DNA of 33,892 nt. It comes from Deltaproteobacteria bacterium. GTDB lineage: Bacteria; Desulfobacterota; Desulfuromonadia; Desulfuromonadales; Geopsychrobacteraceae. The notes beneath the pieces are model-generated. The model was given only the letters and a program-made list of their open reading frames with translations. It was not told where the DNA came from and ran no database searches. The stretch spans positions 1-33,892 of the forward strand of contig JAJRQB010000146.1 in NCBI GenBank assembly GCA_024280485.1, written 5' to 3'. A program made the position numbers and the translations under genes. Numbering within the stretch: position 1 is the first letter of the stretch; every line of letters begins with the position of its first letter. Below, piece after piece: positions 1 to 8,088 of this stretch.

Positions 1-5
1 TCCAT
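1..5 (-). CDS. Start of a gene running off the left edge (product unknown)
   Basis: Only the start codon and two further bases are visible. On the minus strand an ATG (complement of positions 3-5) is preceded by GAAGGAGG with a five-base spacer, a near-perfect Shine-Dalgarno sequence. This strongly suggests that the next gene starts here and is transcribed leftward, in the same direction as the PilZ gene. Nothing can be said about its product. Confidence 0.55.
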
Positions 6-90
6 TTAAGCCTCCTTCGCTATCGGGTTTGCTCAGATTGATAGCAGGAGACGGCGCAAGAAACAGTCTGTTTATATATTTATTTTCTCT

Positions 91-109
91 TTAACTTCCG
101 GGGAGTTAA
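91..109. repeat. Small inverted repeat in the left intergenic region
   Basis: TTAACT at 91-96 and AGTTAA at 104-109 form a 6-bp inverted repeat with a 7-base centre. It lies upstream of the left-edge gene start and downstream of the PilZ stop. It could be an operator or a weak hairpin, and there is no adjacent T-run on either strand that would make it a terminator. A second short palindrome, GCCCAT/ATGGGC, lies at 160-174. Functional meaning is unknown. Confidence 0.25.
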
Positions 110-204
110 CTTGGCCTTCAAGTAATATATAACGTTGTTGACTAACGGGAATAAGTTCCGCCCATGATATGGGCCATGACATTCTCGCCGGGATTGTTGA
201 TCTA

Positions 205-846
205 TTAGGAGGAGATACTGCCTCTTCGCATCAGCCATTCCAGCTGTGCGATCTGGCTTGCACTCGCTTCCAGAAACCTGACCCCCATCCCGGGTGGTAG
301 ATCTGCAGTGGACTCTTCTGAAAACCAGCGGATTTCACTCAGGAGCGGGCTGGCATCCTCCAAGCCGTCCAGATTCAGCCAGAGCTTGTCGCCGATCTCC
401 TGTTTGGATGGATTGGTCAAAAAACAGCCGTTCGCTGAGATATTCAGGGCGGTTGCGTCCTGAGGCGCGGCGAAGTCGGCATCGGTTGAAACTCGCGCCG
501 GGAGGCAAAGCTTGGCGCGGGTTTGCTGGCGGATTGATCTGGGGGGGAAACGTTTGCAGGTCTCAAAAAAGGCCGCGAGCCCTGTGCTTTGTGATGGTTC
601 AGAGTCTGAAAGAATTGCCTGGCAGGGGAGCACCTTTTTAAGTCGTTCAAGCTTGACCAAATCGTCAGAACAGCACTGTTCGATAAGTGTTTCTTCGATT
701 AAGACGCCGTTGTAGATCCGTTTGGAGAACGGTAGATGAGCAATGAAGGCAACACTGGCCAGTAGATCAAAATAGATCCGCTTCTTTTGCAAAATACTCA
801 ACAGTGGATCTGCTTTTGATTTGCTGGAAAGTAGCAATAGCCGCAT
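205..846 (-). CDS. PilZ domain protein
   Basis: This 213-residue protein ends in a PilZ domain, the c-di-GMP binding fold. The RxxxR-type arginine motif is at R106-R110 (RQQTR), and the second motif is NISANG at 135-140, matching (D/N)xSxxG. These residues normally contact the c-di-GMP dimer, so binding is likely. The first 100 residues begin MRLLLLSS and alternate hydrophobic and charged segments. They may be a degenerate receiver-like or YcgR-N-like domain, but I cannot assign them. No membrane segment or signal peptide is visible, so the protein is probably cytoplasmic. It lies 170 bases downstream of the M23 peptidase gene on the same strand. The ribosome binding site before this ATG is weak (AAAGG about 13 bases upstream), so the start is less certain than the domain call. 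Confidence 0.8.
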   Translation of the reverse strand: MRLLLLSSKSKADPLLSILQKKRIYFDLLASVAFIAHLPFSKRIYNGVLIEETLIEQCCSDDLVKLERLKKVLPCQAILSDSEPSQSTGLAAFFETCKRFPPRSIRQQTRAKLCLPARVSTDADFAAPQDATALNISANGCFLTNPSKQEIGDKLWLNLDGLEDASPLLSEIRWFSEESTADLPPGMGVRFLEASASQIAQLEWLMRRGSISS

Positions 847-1016
847 GGTGAATCAGTACCTTTTCTAATCCATCTCTGCCCGATAATGCGTGTATGAAAT
901 ACTTGAAAAAAGGGTAAAAACCAGATTTTTTTACTATACAGAAAGGGTGACCAAAACTAAACATTAAATTCAAGTTATTGTTTTTAAAGGGTATTTGTGG
1001 AGAAGCTCATGAGTAT

Positions 1017-1814
1017 TTACTGATGTAGGGGCACCCAGAGTGCTGGATCAAGCCGCTGTTCCAACCAGTTGATCCGCCAGTCGAGATGCGGTCCGGTGAC
1101 ACGACCGCTGGCGCCAACCAGCGCGATCTTTTCTCCCTGTTGGACCTGTTGCCCTTCAGTGACTAGAAGTTTGTTTAGATGCAGAAAGCTTGAGGAGAGT
1201 CCGAGACCGTGATCAATGACCAGAGTTTTACCCGAAAAAAACATCCCTGAGTGGGCCAGACGCACGATCCCGCCAGCTGGTGCGATGACTGGAGTTCCCC
1301 TGGGCGCCGCGATGTCGATACCATAATGTGGGCGGCGCGGTTCGCCATTGAATATCCGCTGACTTCCATAGACTCCGCTGATCCGTCCTTTGAGCGGCCA
1401 GATAAATCGTTCGCTGACGCCGGGGAGTGACGTGACGAATTGTCGAGCTTTACTCACCTGCGTGGCTTCTTGACCGATTCGGATCAGGTCTTCTGCAGAA
1501 GGGTTCATCATCTTTTTACTGATACCCGCAATTCTTTCGATTTTGTAGCTGCGAGGTTTGAGCTCGAGGGAGAGAATGGTCTCCTGATTATCTTCATTGA
1601 TCAGCGTTAGCTGTTGCTGCAGGTCGGCATCGCGATCAAAACCAATCAAAAAGCGGTTGTCGTCGGTTGTTTGCAACGGCCGGTCTCCGAAAAAAACATG
1701 GCTACCAACAGGAGCCTTGCCGAAATAGAAGCCGCCTGGTTGCAGGTTGTTTTTTTGAGCGAAGCTCGTTGAGCAGATGGCAAAAAAGAGCAAAATCAAT
1801 ATGATTATTTTCAT
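1017..1814 (-). CDS. M23 (LytM-type) peptidase with variant HxD motif
   Basis: This is a secreted 265-residue peptidase of the M23 family, expected to cleave peptidoglycan cross-bridges in the periplasm. Residues 1-19 are a signal peptide ending SFA-Q. The catalytic domain covers about 135-260, with H163 and D167 in the HYGID motif as the first two zinc ligands and H212 in FLHLNK as a catalytic-type histidine. The usual closing HxH motif reads GPHLDWR at 242-248: H243 is kept, but the second histidine, normally the third zinc ligand, is D245. I recall this HLDW form from other proteobacterial M23 proteins, so it is probably a subfamily feature rather than a mutation; activity is uncertain. 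The gene starts 8 bases after the DUF748 stop with no clear Shine-Dalgarno sequence, suggesting translational coupling. Confidence 0.85.
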   Translation of the reverse strand: MKIIILILLFFAICSTSFAQKNNLQPGGFYFGKAPVGSHVFFGDRPLQTTDDNRFLIGFDRDADLQQQLTLINEDNQETILSLELKPRSYKIERIAGISKKMMNPSAEDLIRIGQEATQVSKARQFVTSLPGVSERFIWPLKGRISGVYGSQRIFNGEPRRPHYGIDIAAPRGTPVIAPAGGIVRLAHSGMFFSGKTLVIDHGLGLSSSFLHLNKLLVTEGQQVQQGEKIALVGASGRVTGPHLDWRINWLEQRLDPALWVPLHQ

Positions 1815-1822
1815 AGGTTTTA

Positions 1823-4800
1823 TCAGCTGGCTGCGATTCCGAATTCGACCCGTGCCGGTTTTTTATTTTTCTCCGGTGGGGCTGTGATGTCGGTATTTTT
1901 TAAGAATATCCTTGGTTTGAGATCAGGGTTCTGAAGAATCAGGCTCTCTTGCACCGTCGCCGCTCGTGCCTTAGCCAGGGAATTCAGCTCCTCATCCCCG
2001 ACCCGCATGTTTGCCAGCAGTAATTTCTCCAGTTCAAGTGAGGGGAGTTTCTTCTGCATTCCAATGGCGTTACGCGGTTTGGGAAATTTCGCCTGCTTAT
2101 AGACCCGCCATAAATTGTCCTGATATTCCTCAGGAGCTATTTTCTGTTCTGCCCCTGGTTTGGCTCGTTTTTGCCATTCAGAATCGACGAGCAGTCTGAG
2201 CTGTTCCTGACGGTAACCTTCAGGGTCCTCTTCAGGGTCGACTAAAGCGCTGATTTCAAGTTTGAGTGCCGGGCGGTCGTCTAGCATTTGTGCCAGTTTG
2301 CTCAGCAGTTTCTGATTTTCCGCGGTCAGAGCCGCAAGCCCGGGGGCGAAGCTGATCTGACTGAAATCCTCTCCACCACCACCCAGCATTGATGCGAGCA
2401 GGCTGAAAGGTGAGGTGGCTGCTTTGACCAACAGGTTTTTGAGAATGGTGAAGACAGTTCCGGCAATGCTGAAACTCGGGTCGTTGAGATTTCCAGAGAT
2501 CGGTACGTCCAGATGGATTTCTCCGTTACTGTCTTTGAGTAGAGCGATTGCCAGACCTACGGGGAGTGAGGTGGCCTGATCACTTTCGATCGACTCGCCA
2601 AAAGTAAATTGGTCAATCATTATTTTGTTCTGCGCATTAATCTGCTGATGTTCAATGTGGTAGTTCAGGTCGAGATAGAGTTTCCCCTTGTCGATGGCCT
2701 TACCAAGATAGGTTCCGGAATAAGGGGTCATCGGCGCCAGGTCGATATTCTCAAAGCGAATGGTCAGGTCAGAAAATAGATCTTTGCTGAGCGGATTGAT
2801 CTTGCCGCTGATTGAGAGCGGGGAATGATTTTCCAACTGACCGCGCAGATCGACGTCTGCCAACATCTCTTCAGCCGAAGACATGCCGGTAATTCGGCCT
2901 CCCAGATCATGCATGGTGGTGGTGAATGTGTTCGGTAAGTGGCGGTCTGTAAAAGAGACCGTTCCGCCCTGCAGGGTGAGGGCGTCGATACGGATATCGG
3001 GAGGTGTTTCTGTTTGTGTCTCTACGACTTCCGGCGTTTGTTTTACCTTGGTTTCGGAACTATCTAGTTCTTCTGCCGTGACGCTCGTCAGGTTGACCTT
3101 GCCGCTTTGATCGATAAGGATATTGGCCAGATACTGGCTCAGAGCCACCTCTTTGATCCGCAGCGAGAATGGTGCAACCTCGCCCTTGATCCCTTCCAAA
3201 GTCAGGCTTTCCCAGGTCAATAGTTCACCGTCGTTTAAAGGGTCACGTAGATTGAAGCTGCTGACATTGATCCTGCCAGCAAAACTGCCGGCCAGAGTCT
3301 CTGGGGTCTCTTCAAGCTTAACCATCAGGCTGGTGTAGAGTTTCCCGTCCTTAAGGCTGACATTGACATTCTCAGGCAGAAAATCATTAAAGTCGGCCAG
3401 CGGCAAAGCCGTGATTTTGGTTTTTGCCTGCAGGCGTAAAGGGGTGTGAGCAACCTTTCCGGTGGCTGCAAGGATTCCTTTGCGGCCGAGGTTTGCACTG
3501 AAGGAGAAGGGGCTCTGCGTTGACTCGGGATAGGCCAGATCAGCGACCTCCAACCTCAGGTTGTCGATCTTCAGCTGGGGATTTTTAGTCAGACTGGCAT
3601 CTGTCAGTCGCAGGTCAAACTGCTCAAGTGCAAAGGTTGCGACCTTGATCTGCCAGGCGGGGGGCTCTTCCTCGATGTTGGCGGGTGCTGGTGCCTTAGG
3701 TGTATTTTGTTCTTTGAGTAACTTCAAGGGGGAGAGACTGCCGTCGGCCAGGCGTGTAGCCGTCAGTACGCCATTTCTGAGTTTTATCTCCTTAAAGCTG
3801 AGTTGTTGCTGCTGCAGATCGAAACTGCCACCGTTCAGACTGAGTTCGTCGAGGGTGAAGCGATCCTCCTGGCTGAAGGGGAGCAATAGATTGTGCAGGT
3901 TCAGTTGTGCCTGTTGCAGTTGTAGATTGGCATCGGCAGTATAATTAATGCCGCTGGCAAGATTCAAGGTGCCATCAATCGCGGTGGTTAAAAATGGTTC
4001 CAGATAGGGATAGTAGGGTTTTAGTGGGATATCGTTAACCGTCAGGTTGAGCGAGGCGGTTGGCGGATTGGTCCCGAACTCACCACTCAGTTCTGTCGTC
4101 AGGGCCCGCTCGGTCTGCAGTTTAAAGAGCAGCGTGGTTTTTGCATTCTGCAGGGTTGAGAAATTTGACAGGGTCAGATTGATCGCGTGCACCTCTTCTT
4201 GAAAACCACCGGGCACAGAATCATCCTGATAATGGATTTTCCCATCGATCAGTTGTAGCTGTTCAATCTTCAGGAGTGGCAGATTCGTCTGCTGTTTCTC
4301 GGTAGCGTCAAGCGGCTGCTCATTGGTCTGCTGCGGCTGAATCCGATCAAAGTTCCAGACTCCCTGCTGATCGCGATTGAGATAAAGTTGCGGTTCGTAG
4401 ATATCGATGGAGACAAGGTTGATGTCCATCTGCATCAGATCTGCCCAGTCGAGATCGAGAATCAGGGTCGGCATGCTGAACAGTTTACGCCCGTCGAGTT
4501 CACGGATGTCGATATCGGAGAGAGCCAGGTCTCCTCCGATGAGCAATTTTGGTTTGTCTGTCGATGAGACGCGGTAAGAAAAATCTATTTGAGTGTCGAG
4601 AATCCCGGATTTGACTTCGACCGGGAGGCGAACCGGGGAATGAAAGGCGTAAAAAGCCAGATCGACTTCTTCGAGCAGCAGGGTCATTGATGTTTGCAGC
4701 GAGTCATGAAATGGTTTCAACTGGCCGTTGGCGCGGATTTCAGAACCGTTCAACAGCATCCGTAATTGGGGTTCTACATATTCGTCAGTCAGATAGGGGA

Positions 4801-5350
4801 TGTTGCCGATAAAGGGGATTCCCAGACTCAATTCGCTAATCTGATGCTGCGACTTCTTGGCTGAAGTCTGATCAGTAAAGGTAATTTTACCGCCCTTTAG
4901 CAGGATGTTATTGAAGGAGAAATGGAGTGGTTCCCTCGGTTCGTCAGGCGCGGTTGTCGGATTGTCATCGCCCAGACGGGTAAAGTCAGAAAAATTGAAT
5001 TCCTGTTTGCCGAGTAGTTCGATGTTGACGAAGGGATCATCCATCTCGACCCGATCAAGGATAACGGCCAGATCAAAGAGTGAACTAATACTGCCAGAGA
5101 GCATCAGTCTCTTAACGGTAACAAAAGGTTGTTCACTGCTCTGTTCACTCAGCTTGAGTCCTTCAATTTCGACGGTCAGAGTGAAGGGATTGAAAAAGAC
5201 TTTTTCAATGTTCAAGGTACGGTTGGTGTTTTCTACAAACCAGTTACTGCCCTGTTTCTTGATCTGCCAGGGAACGATCAGCATCGACAGCAGCATCAAT
5301 CCAAGAACGACAGCGGTAGTGATCAGAGAATATTTTTTCCAGCGTGGCAT
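1823..5350 (-). CDS. DUF748 (AsmA-like) envelope protein, 1175 aa
   Basis: This is a very large protein of the DUF748 family, in the AsmA-like/bridge-protein superfamily, whose members are implicated in outer-membrane assembly or intermembrane lipid transport. One transmembrane anchor lies at about residues 8-28 (LITTAVVLGLMLLSMLIVPW), followed by a long, mostly beta-strand periplasmic region. The opening module has the family-type segment VKRLMLSGSISSLFDLAVIL, and such amphipathic repeats recur. Near residue 1000, the segment FAPGLAALTAENQKLLSKLA resembles the start of an OmpA-like C-terminal domain, as often seen at the end of DUF748 proteins. The ATG has GGAG 8 bases upstream. The gene sits between uppP (78 bases) and the M23 peptidase (8 bases), an envelope-biogenesis context. 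Family assignment is firm; the exact function is not known. Confidence 0.82.
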   Translation of the reverse strand: MPRWKKYSLITTAVVLGLMLLSMLIVPWQIKKQGSNWFVENTNRTLNIEKVFFNPFTLTVEIEGLKLSEQSSEQPFVTVKRLMLSGSISSLFDLAVILDRVEMDDPFVNIELLGKQEFNFSDFTRLGDDNPTTAPDEPREPLHFSFNNILLKGGKITFTDQTSAKKSQHQISELSLGIPFIGNIPYLTDEYVEPQLRMLLNGSEIRANGQLKPFHDSLQTSMTLLLEEVDLAFYAFHSPVRLPVEVKSGILDTQIDFSYRVSSTDKPKLLIGGDLALSDIDIRELDGRKLFSMPTLILDLDWADLMQMDINLVSIDIYEPQLYLNRDQQGVWNFDRIQPQQTNEQPLDATEKQQTNLPLLKIEQLQLIDGKIHYQDDSVPGGFQEEVHAINLTLSNFSTLQNAKTTLLFKLQTERALTTELSGEFGTNPPTASLNLTVNDIPLKPYYPYLEPFLTTAIDGTLNLASGINYTADANLQLQQAQLNLHNLLLPFSQEDRFTLDELSLNGGSFDLQQQQLSFKEIKLRNGVLTATRLADGSLSPLKLLKEQNTPKAPAPANIEEEPPAWQIKVATFALEQFDLRLTDASLTKNPQLKIDNLRLEVADLAYPESTQSPFSFSANLGRKGILAATGKVAHTPLRLQAKTKITALPLADFNDFLPENVNVSLKDGKLYTSLMVKLEETPETLAGSFAGRINVSSFNLRDPLNDGELLTWESLTLEGIKGEVAPFSLRIKEVALSQYLANILIDQSGKVNLTSVTAEELDSSETKVKQTPEVVETQTETPPDIRIDALTLQGGTVSFTDRHLPNTFTTTMHDLGGRITGMSSAEEMLADVDLRGQLENHSPLSISGKINPLSKDLFSDLTIRFENIDLAPMTPYSGTYLGKAIDKGKLYLDLNYHIEHQQINAQNKIMIDQFTFGESIESDQATSLPVGLAIALLKDSNGEIHLDVPISGNLNDPSFSIAGTVFTILKNLLVKAATSPFSLLASMLGGGGEDFSQISFAPGLAALTAENQKLLSKLAQMLDDRPALKLEISALVDPEEDPEGYRQEQLRLLVDSEWQKRAKPGAEQKIAPEEYQDNLWRVYKQAKFPKPRNAIGMQKKLPSLELEKLLLANMRVGDEELNSLAKARAATVQESLILQNPDLKPRIFLKNTDITAPPEKNKKPARVEFGIAAS

Positions 5351-5428
5351 GGTGGGTGCTCCGGTAGAGTAATAATTTCAGGAACCTTCTGGAAGTTTAG
5401 CATAACCATCGGCCAAGTTTGCACAGCC

Positions 5429-6418
5429 TCACAGCGTTCCGCTCATCATCAGCGCACCCGCGACCAGGGCCAGTCCGACTCGGTAATAGCCAAACGCAGC
5501 CAGACCGTGGCTGTTGAGGTAGCCAACCATCCACTTGACCGACAGAATCGCGGCAAAAAAAGCGAACAGCACGCCGACGGCGAGCGAGATGGCATCAAAG
5601 GTTTGCAGCATGACCTGCCCATGTTTGAGTGTATCGTAGGCGGTGGCCGCGCTGAGGGTGATCAGGCCGAGCAGAAAGCTGAATTCGACCGCCGCAGATA
5701 ACGATAGTCCGACCACCATGCCGCCGACAATCGTCATCAGGCTGCGGCTGACTCCGGGCCACATGGCGATGCACTGCGCAAAGCCGATGATAAGTGCCAT
5801 CCGCCAGCTGAGTGCGATGATCGACAGACCGCTCTGTCTGGTTTTGTCATTTCCCTGGTTGCGCCAACTGACGGCGAGAATCGCGAGTCCGCCAGCCAGC
5901 CAGGCGATGATCACCGGCCAGGTGCCGAACAGATAGGATTTTATCAGTTTATTGAAGAGCAGTCCGATCACTGCGGCGGGTAGAAAACCGGCCATGACAT
6001 TGAACAATATCTTCCGTCCTTCGCTGTCTTTTCCCACCAGTCCAAGCAACATCTGCTTAACCCGTCGGAAATAGAGTCCCAGCACGGCGATGATGGCACC
6101 GGCCTGGATGCAGATGGTGTAGGCATCGACCGCTTCCTTGGTGCGCTCTCGCTCTGCGGAGGAGGCGTCAGGATTCTCACCGATCCCCATCAGCCGTTCC
6201 GCTAGCAGCAGGTGTCCTGTCGAGCTGACCGGCAGGTATTCGGTCAGGCCTTCGACGATTCCGAGAATCGCAGCCTGGCCGAGGGTCAGCGCTTCTCTGT
6301 CTGGTGCCTTTGAATTTTGAGAGGCTGCGCTTTCCTGGGCGATGGCACAGGTGCCGACGAACAGCATAAAACTGCAGAGAACGAACAGGCGGGCAAAAAG
6401 TGCAGATTTGGCGGGCAT
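5429..6418 (-). CDS. uppP: Undecaprenyl-diphosphatase UppP (BacA)
   Basis: UppP dephosphorylates undecaprenyl diphosphate to recycle the lipid carrier for peptidoglycan and O-antigen synthesis, and gives bacitracin tolerance. The protein is a polytopic inner-membrane enzyme. The first signature is GIVEGLTEYLPVSSTGH (residues 53-69, catalytic-type E56 and E60), and the second is PGVSRS with its following glycine-rich helix. I chose the ATG at 6418, which has GGAG 7 bases upstream, over an in-frame ATG at 6475 that lacks a binding site; this gives 329 residues. Oddly for UppP, residues 1-28 look like an extra signal peptide (hydrophobic core LFVLCSFMLFVG, then AIAQE) followed by a short polar linker before the usual first helix. 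Most UppP proteins of about 270 residues lack this extension. Confidence 0.93.
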   Translation of the reverse strand: MPAKSALFARLFVLCSFMLFVGTCAIAQESAASQNSKAPDREALTLGQAAILGIVEGLTEYLPVSSTGHLLLAERLMGIGENPDASSAERERTKEAVDAYTICIQAGAIIAVLGLYFRRVKQMLLGLVGKDSEGRKILFNVMAGFLPAAVIGLLFNKLIKSYLFGTWPVIIAWLAGGLAILAVSWRNQGNDKTRQSGLSIIALSWRMALIIGFAQCIAMWPGVSRSLMTIVGGMVVGLSLSAAVEFSFLLGLITLSAATAYDTLKHGQVMLQTFDAISLAVGVLFAFFAAILSVKWMVGYLNSHGLAAFGYYRVGLALVAGALMMSGTL

Positions 6419-6737
6419 AGCATCTCCAGAATCAGGGTATTGGCGCCAGTTTCCCGATGAGGGAAGGCAGCTCAATATAGGTCTTGGAATCTAGATTTGG
6501 CAACCCGGGTGCGAGGAATTTCTGTTTTGCTCTCCCGGGGGGGGATTGTGTCTTGTGCCGCAGATTCAGGCCCATGTTCATCTCCGGGCAAGTTGATTGG
6601 GACCTTAATTTTTCGTATGAATTAACAATAACAACAAATAAGTCCGGATTATTGTTGTTATTGTTAATTGAACTTGATAATTTTGCAGAGTATCCGCACT
6701 TAACGCCAATCCTTTAACATACTAATTCTAGGGATTT
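6419..6737. other. Divergent intergenic region between uppP and the CDP-alcohol transferase gene
   Basis: These 319 bases separate two divergently transcribed genes. Apart from the inverted repeat at 6620-6669 I see an eight-G run near 6537-6544 and a strongly AT-rich right half. A possible 77-codon reading frame on the plus strand (6484-6717) runs through the inverted repeat and encodes a low-complexity leucine run there, so I do not consider it a gene. Promoters for both neighbours presumably lie here, but I cannot pick convincing boxes. Confidence 0.5.
6620..6669. repeat. 18-bp perfect inverted repeat with 14-base loop
   Basis: Arms 6620-6637 (AATTAACAATAACAACAA) and 6652-6669 are exact reverse complements. 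The 14-base centre contains the palindrome TCCGGA, and a few more bases pair if one bulge is allowed. The element lies about 70 bases upstream of the CDP-alcohol transferase start. It could be a cruciform or hairpin in the 5' untranslated region, an operator for a dimeric regulator, or a miniature repeat. No T-run follows on the plus strand, so it does not look like a terminator. Confidence 0.8.
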
Positions 6738-8057
6738 ATGGAAGTTTACACATCAATCTTGGTTGAGATCGCGATCCCTGTGTTTTTGATGTTGGGTGTG
6801 GAGCGTTTCGCAGTGATCCGATTTCTAAGGACGCCTCGGCAGATTGCCTGGGTCCGCGACCACTTCTGGCTTCATCCCAACTCCATCAGTCGGGCTCGCT
6901 ACCCCATGGGATTTATTTCCGTGGCCTTGCTATACATGGGCTTTCCACGACTCTGTTTTCTGTTCTTTACCTTCTGGATGATTACCGACATCACCGATGG
7001 TGATATCGCCCGCAAGTGCGATCTGCACACAGAAGCGGGGGAGTCGATCGACCCCTTCTCAGATAAGCTCATGTATTTCCCCATGCTGGCCTACATGGCC
7101 TGGCTGGGATGGCTGAGTCCGGTGCTGGTGGGTCTGTTTCTGACCTTCGATGTCATCGGTCAGGTCTCGCGCCACTTCAGCAAGGTAAAAGCCGCGAACC
7201 TGTTCGGCAAGGCCAAGACGTTTCTCGTCGTCGTGTTGCTGATTGTTGTGGGTCTGGTCTTAATCTACGGACCACTCCCCTTTCTTGGTCGTACCATTAA
7301 TCCTCTTCTCTGGATATGCACCTGCCTGGCGTTTTGTTCTACGGCCTTCAAAATTATCCCTAACTACTGGTATGCCAATATCCTGAGCCTTTTGAATCTG
7401 GTGTGCGGACTCGCTGGATGCTGGGTTATTCTCAGCGGGCATCCACCGGTCTACGCGCTTGGGCTTGTGTTCCTGGGGCAGTTTCTTGATCTCTTTGATG
7501 GCCGTGCCGCAGAACGATGGGGGTCTACCCCCAAGGGGGAGCTGTTCGACGACATCGCCGACGGGACGAGCTTTGGACTCACTGCAGGATTGATCGTCAC
7601 GACATCCTTTACGCAGTTGTGGGTTGGGTTGGCTATGGGTGGGCTGTACCTCGGAGCGACGGTGTATCGGCTGATCCGTTTCGTCGTCGAGAAGAGAAAG
7701 CAGGGGATATTGGGGGGGGTGGCAACCTTCTCGGGAATGCCGTCGCCTGCCGGAGCGCTGGTGGTGGGAACCACCTGTGTTCTGATTTCCAATGATATCG
7801 CCGGAGGAGTGATCGTTGCGACAACGGCCCTGTTAATGATCTCTCGGGTCCCCTATGCTCACTTCGGACGCACAATCCTACCGAAAATTCCTAAAGTCGT
7901 ACGGGTTCTAGTCCTGGGTGCATTCCTGTTTCTCTTGGCATTGGGGGTCCATCGTGATCAATATCTTGCGCCCCTCCTCATCGCTTTTATCGCAGCAGTA
8001 ACCTATGGCCTCTCGCCTTTATTCTGGGCCAAGACCAAATCATCTCCTTCTCTATAA
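6738..8057 (+). CDS. Tandem CDP-alcohol phosphatidyltransferase (PgsA-like + PssA-like fusion)
   Basis: This 439-residue membrane protein carries two complete CDP-alcohol phosphatidyltransferase active sites. Domain 1 has D84-I-T-D87-G with AR at 91-92, G101, D105 and D109, preceded by HPNSISRARYPMG (46-58), as in PgsA-type enzymes. Domain 2 starts near residue 209 with YANILSLLNLVCG, typical of type II phosphatidylserine synthases, and has D251-L-F-D254-G, then G267, D271 and D275. It ends with a PssA-like FSGMPSPAGA segment. Both domains have all four metal-binding aspartates. Family members transfer a phosphatidyl group from CDP-diacylglycerol to an alcohol such as glycerol phosphate, serine or inositol phosphate. 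The substrates here cannot be read from sequence. The ATG has AGGGA 5 bases upstream. The gene stands alone, between the divergent uppP and the convergent hydrolase gene. Confidence 0.88.
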   Translation: MEVYTSILVEIAIPVFLMLGVERFAVIRFLRTPRQIAWVRDHFWLHPNSISRARYPMGFISVALLYMGFPRLCFLFFTFWMITDITDGDIARKCDLHTEAGESIDPFSDKLMYFPMLAYMAWLGWLSPVLVGLFLTFDVIGQVSRHFSKVKAANLFGKAKTFLVVVLLIVVGLVLIYGPLPFLGRTINPLLWICTCLAFCSTAFKIIPNYWYANILSLLNLVCGLAGCWVILSGHPPVYALGLVFLGQFLDLFDGRAAERWGSTPKGELFDDIADGTSFGLTAGLIVTTSFTQLWVGLAMGGLYLGATVYRLIRFVVEKRKQGILGGVATFSGMPSPAGALVVGTTCVLISNDIAGGVIVATTALLMISRVPYAHFGRTILPKIPKVVRVLVLGAFLFLLALGVHRDQYLAPLLIAFIAAVTYGLSPLFWAKTKSSPSL

Positions 8058-8088
8058 ACACCTGCTTTTGGTCTTTGTCTCTGAATTA

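Noticed and set aside
294-641. 115-codon plus-strand frame opposite the PilZ gene
   Set aside because: It is a shadow of the PilZ reading frame; no domain, no binding site.
6484-6717. 77-codon plus-strand open frame upstream of the phosphatidyltransferase
   Set aside because: It runs through the perfect inverted repeat, giving an artificial leucine run, and has no family resemblance or binding site.
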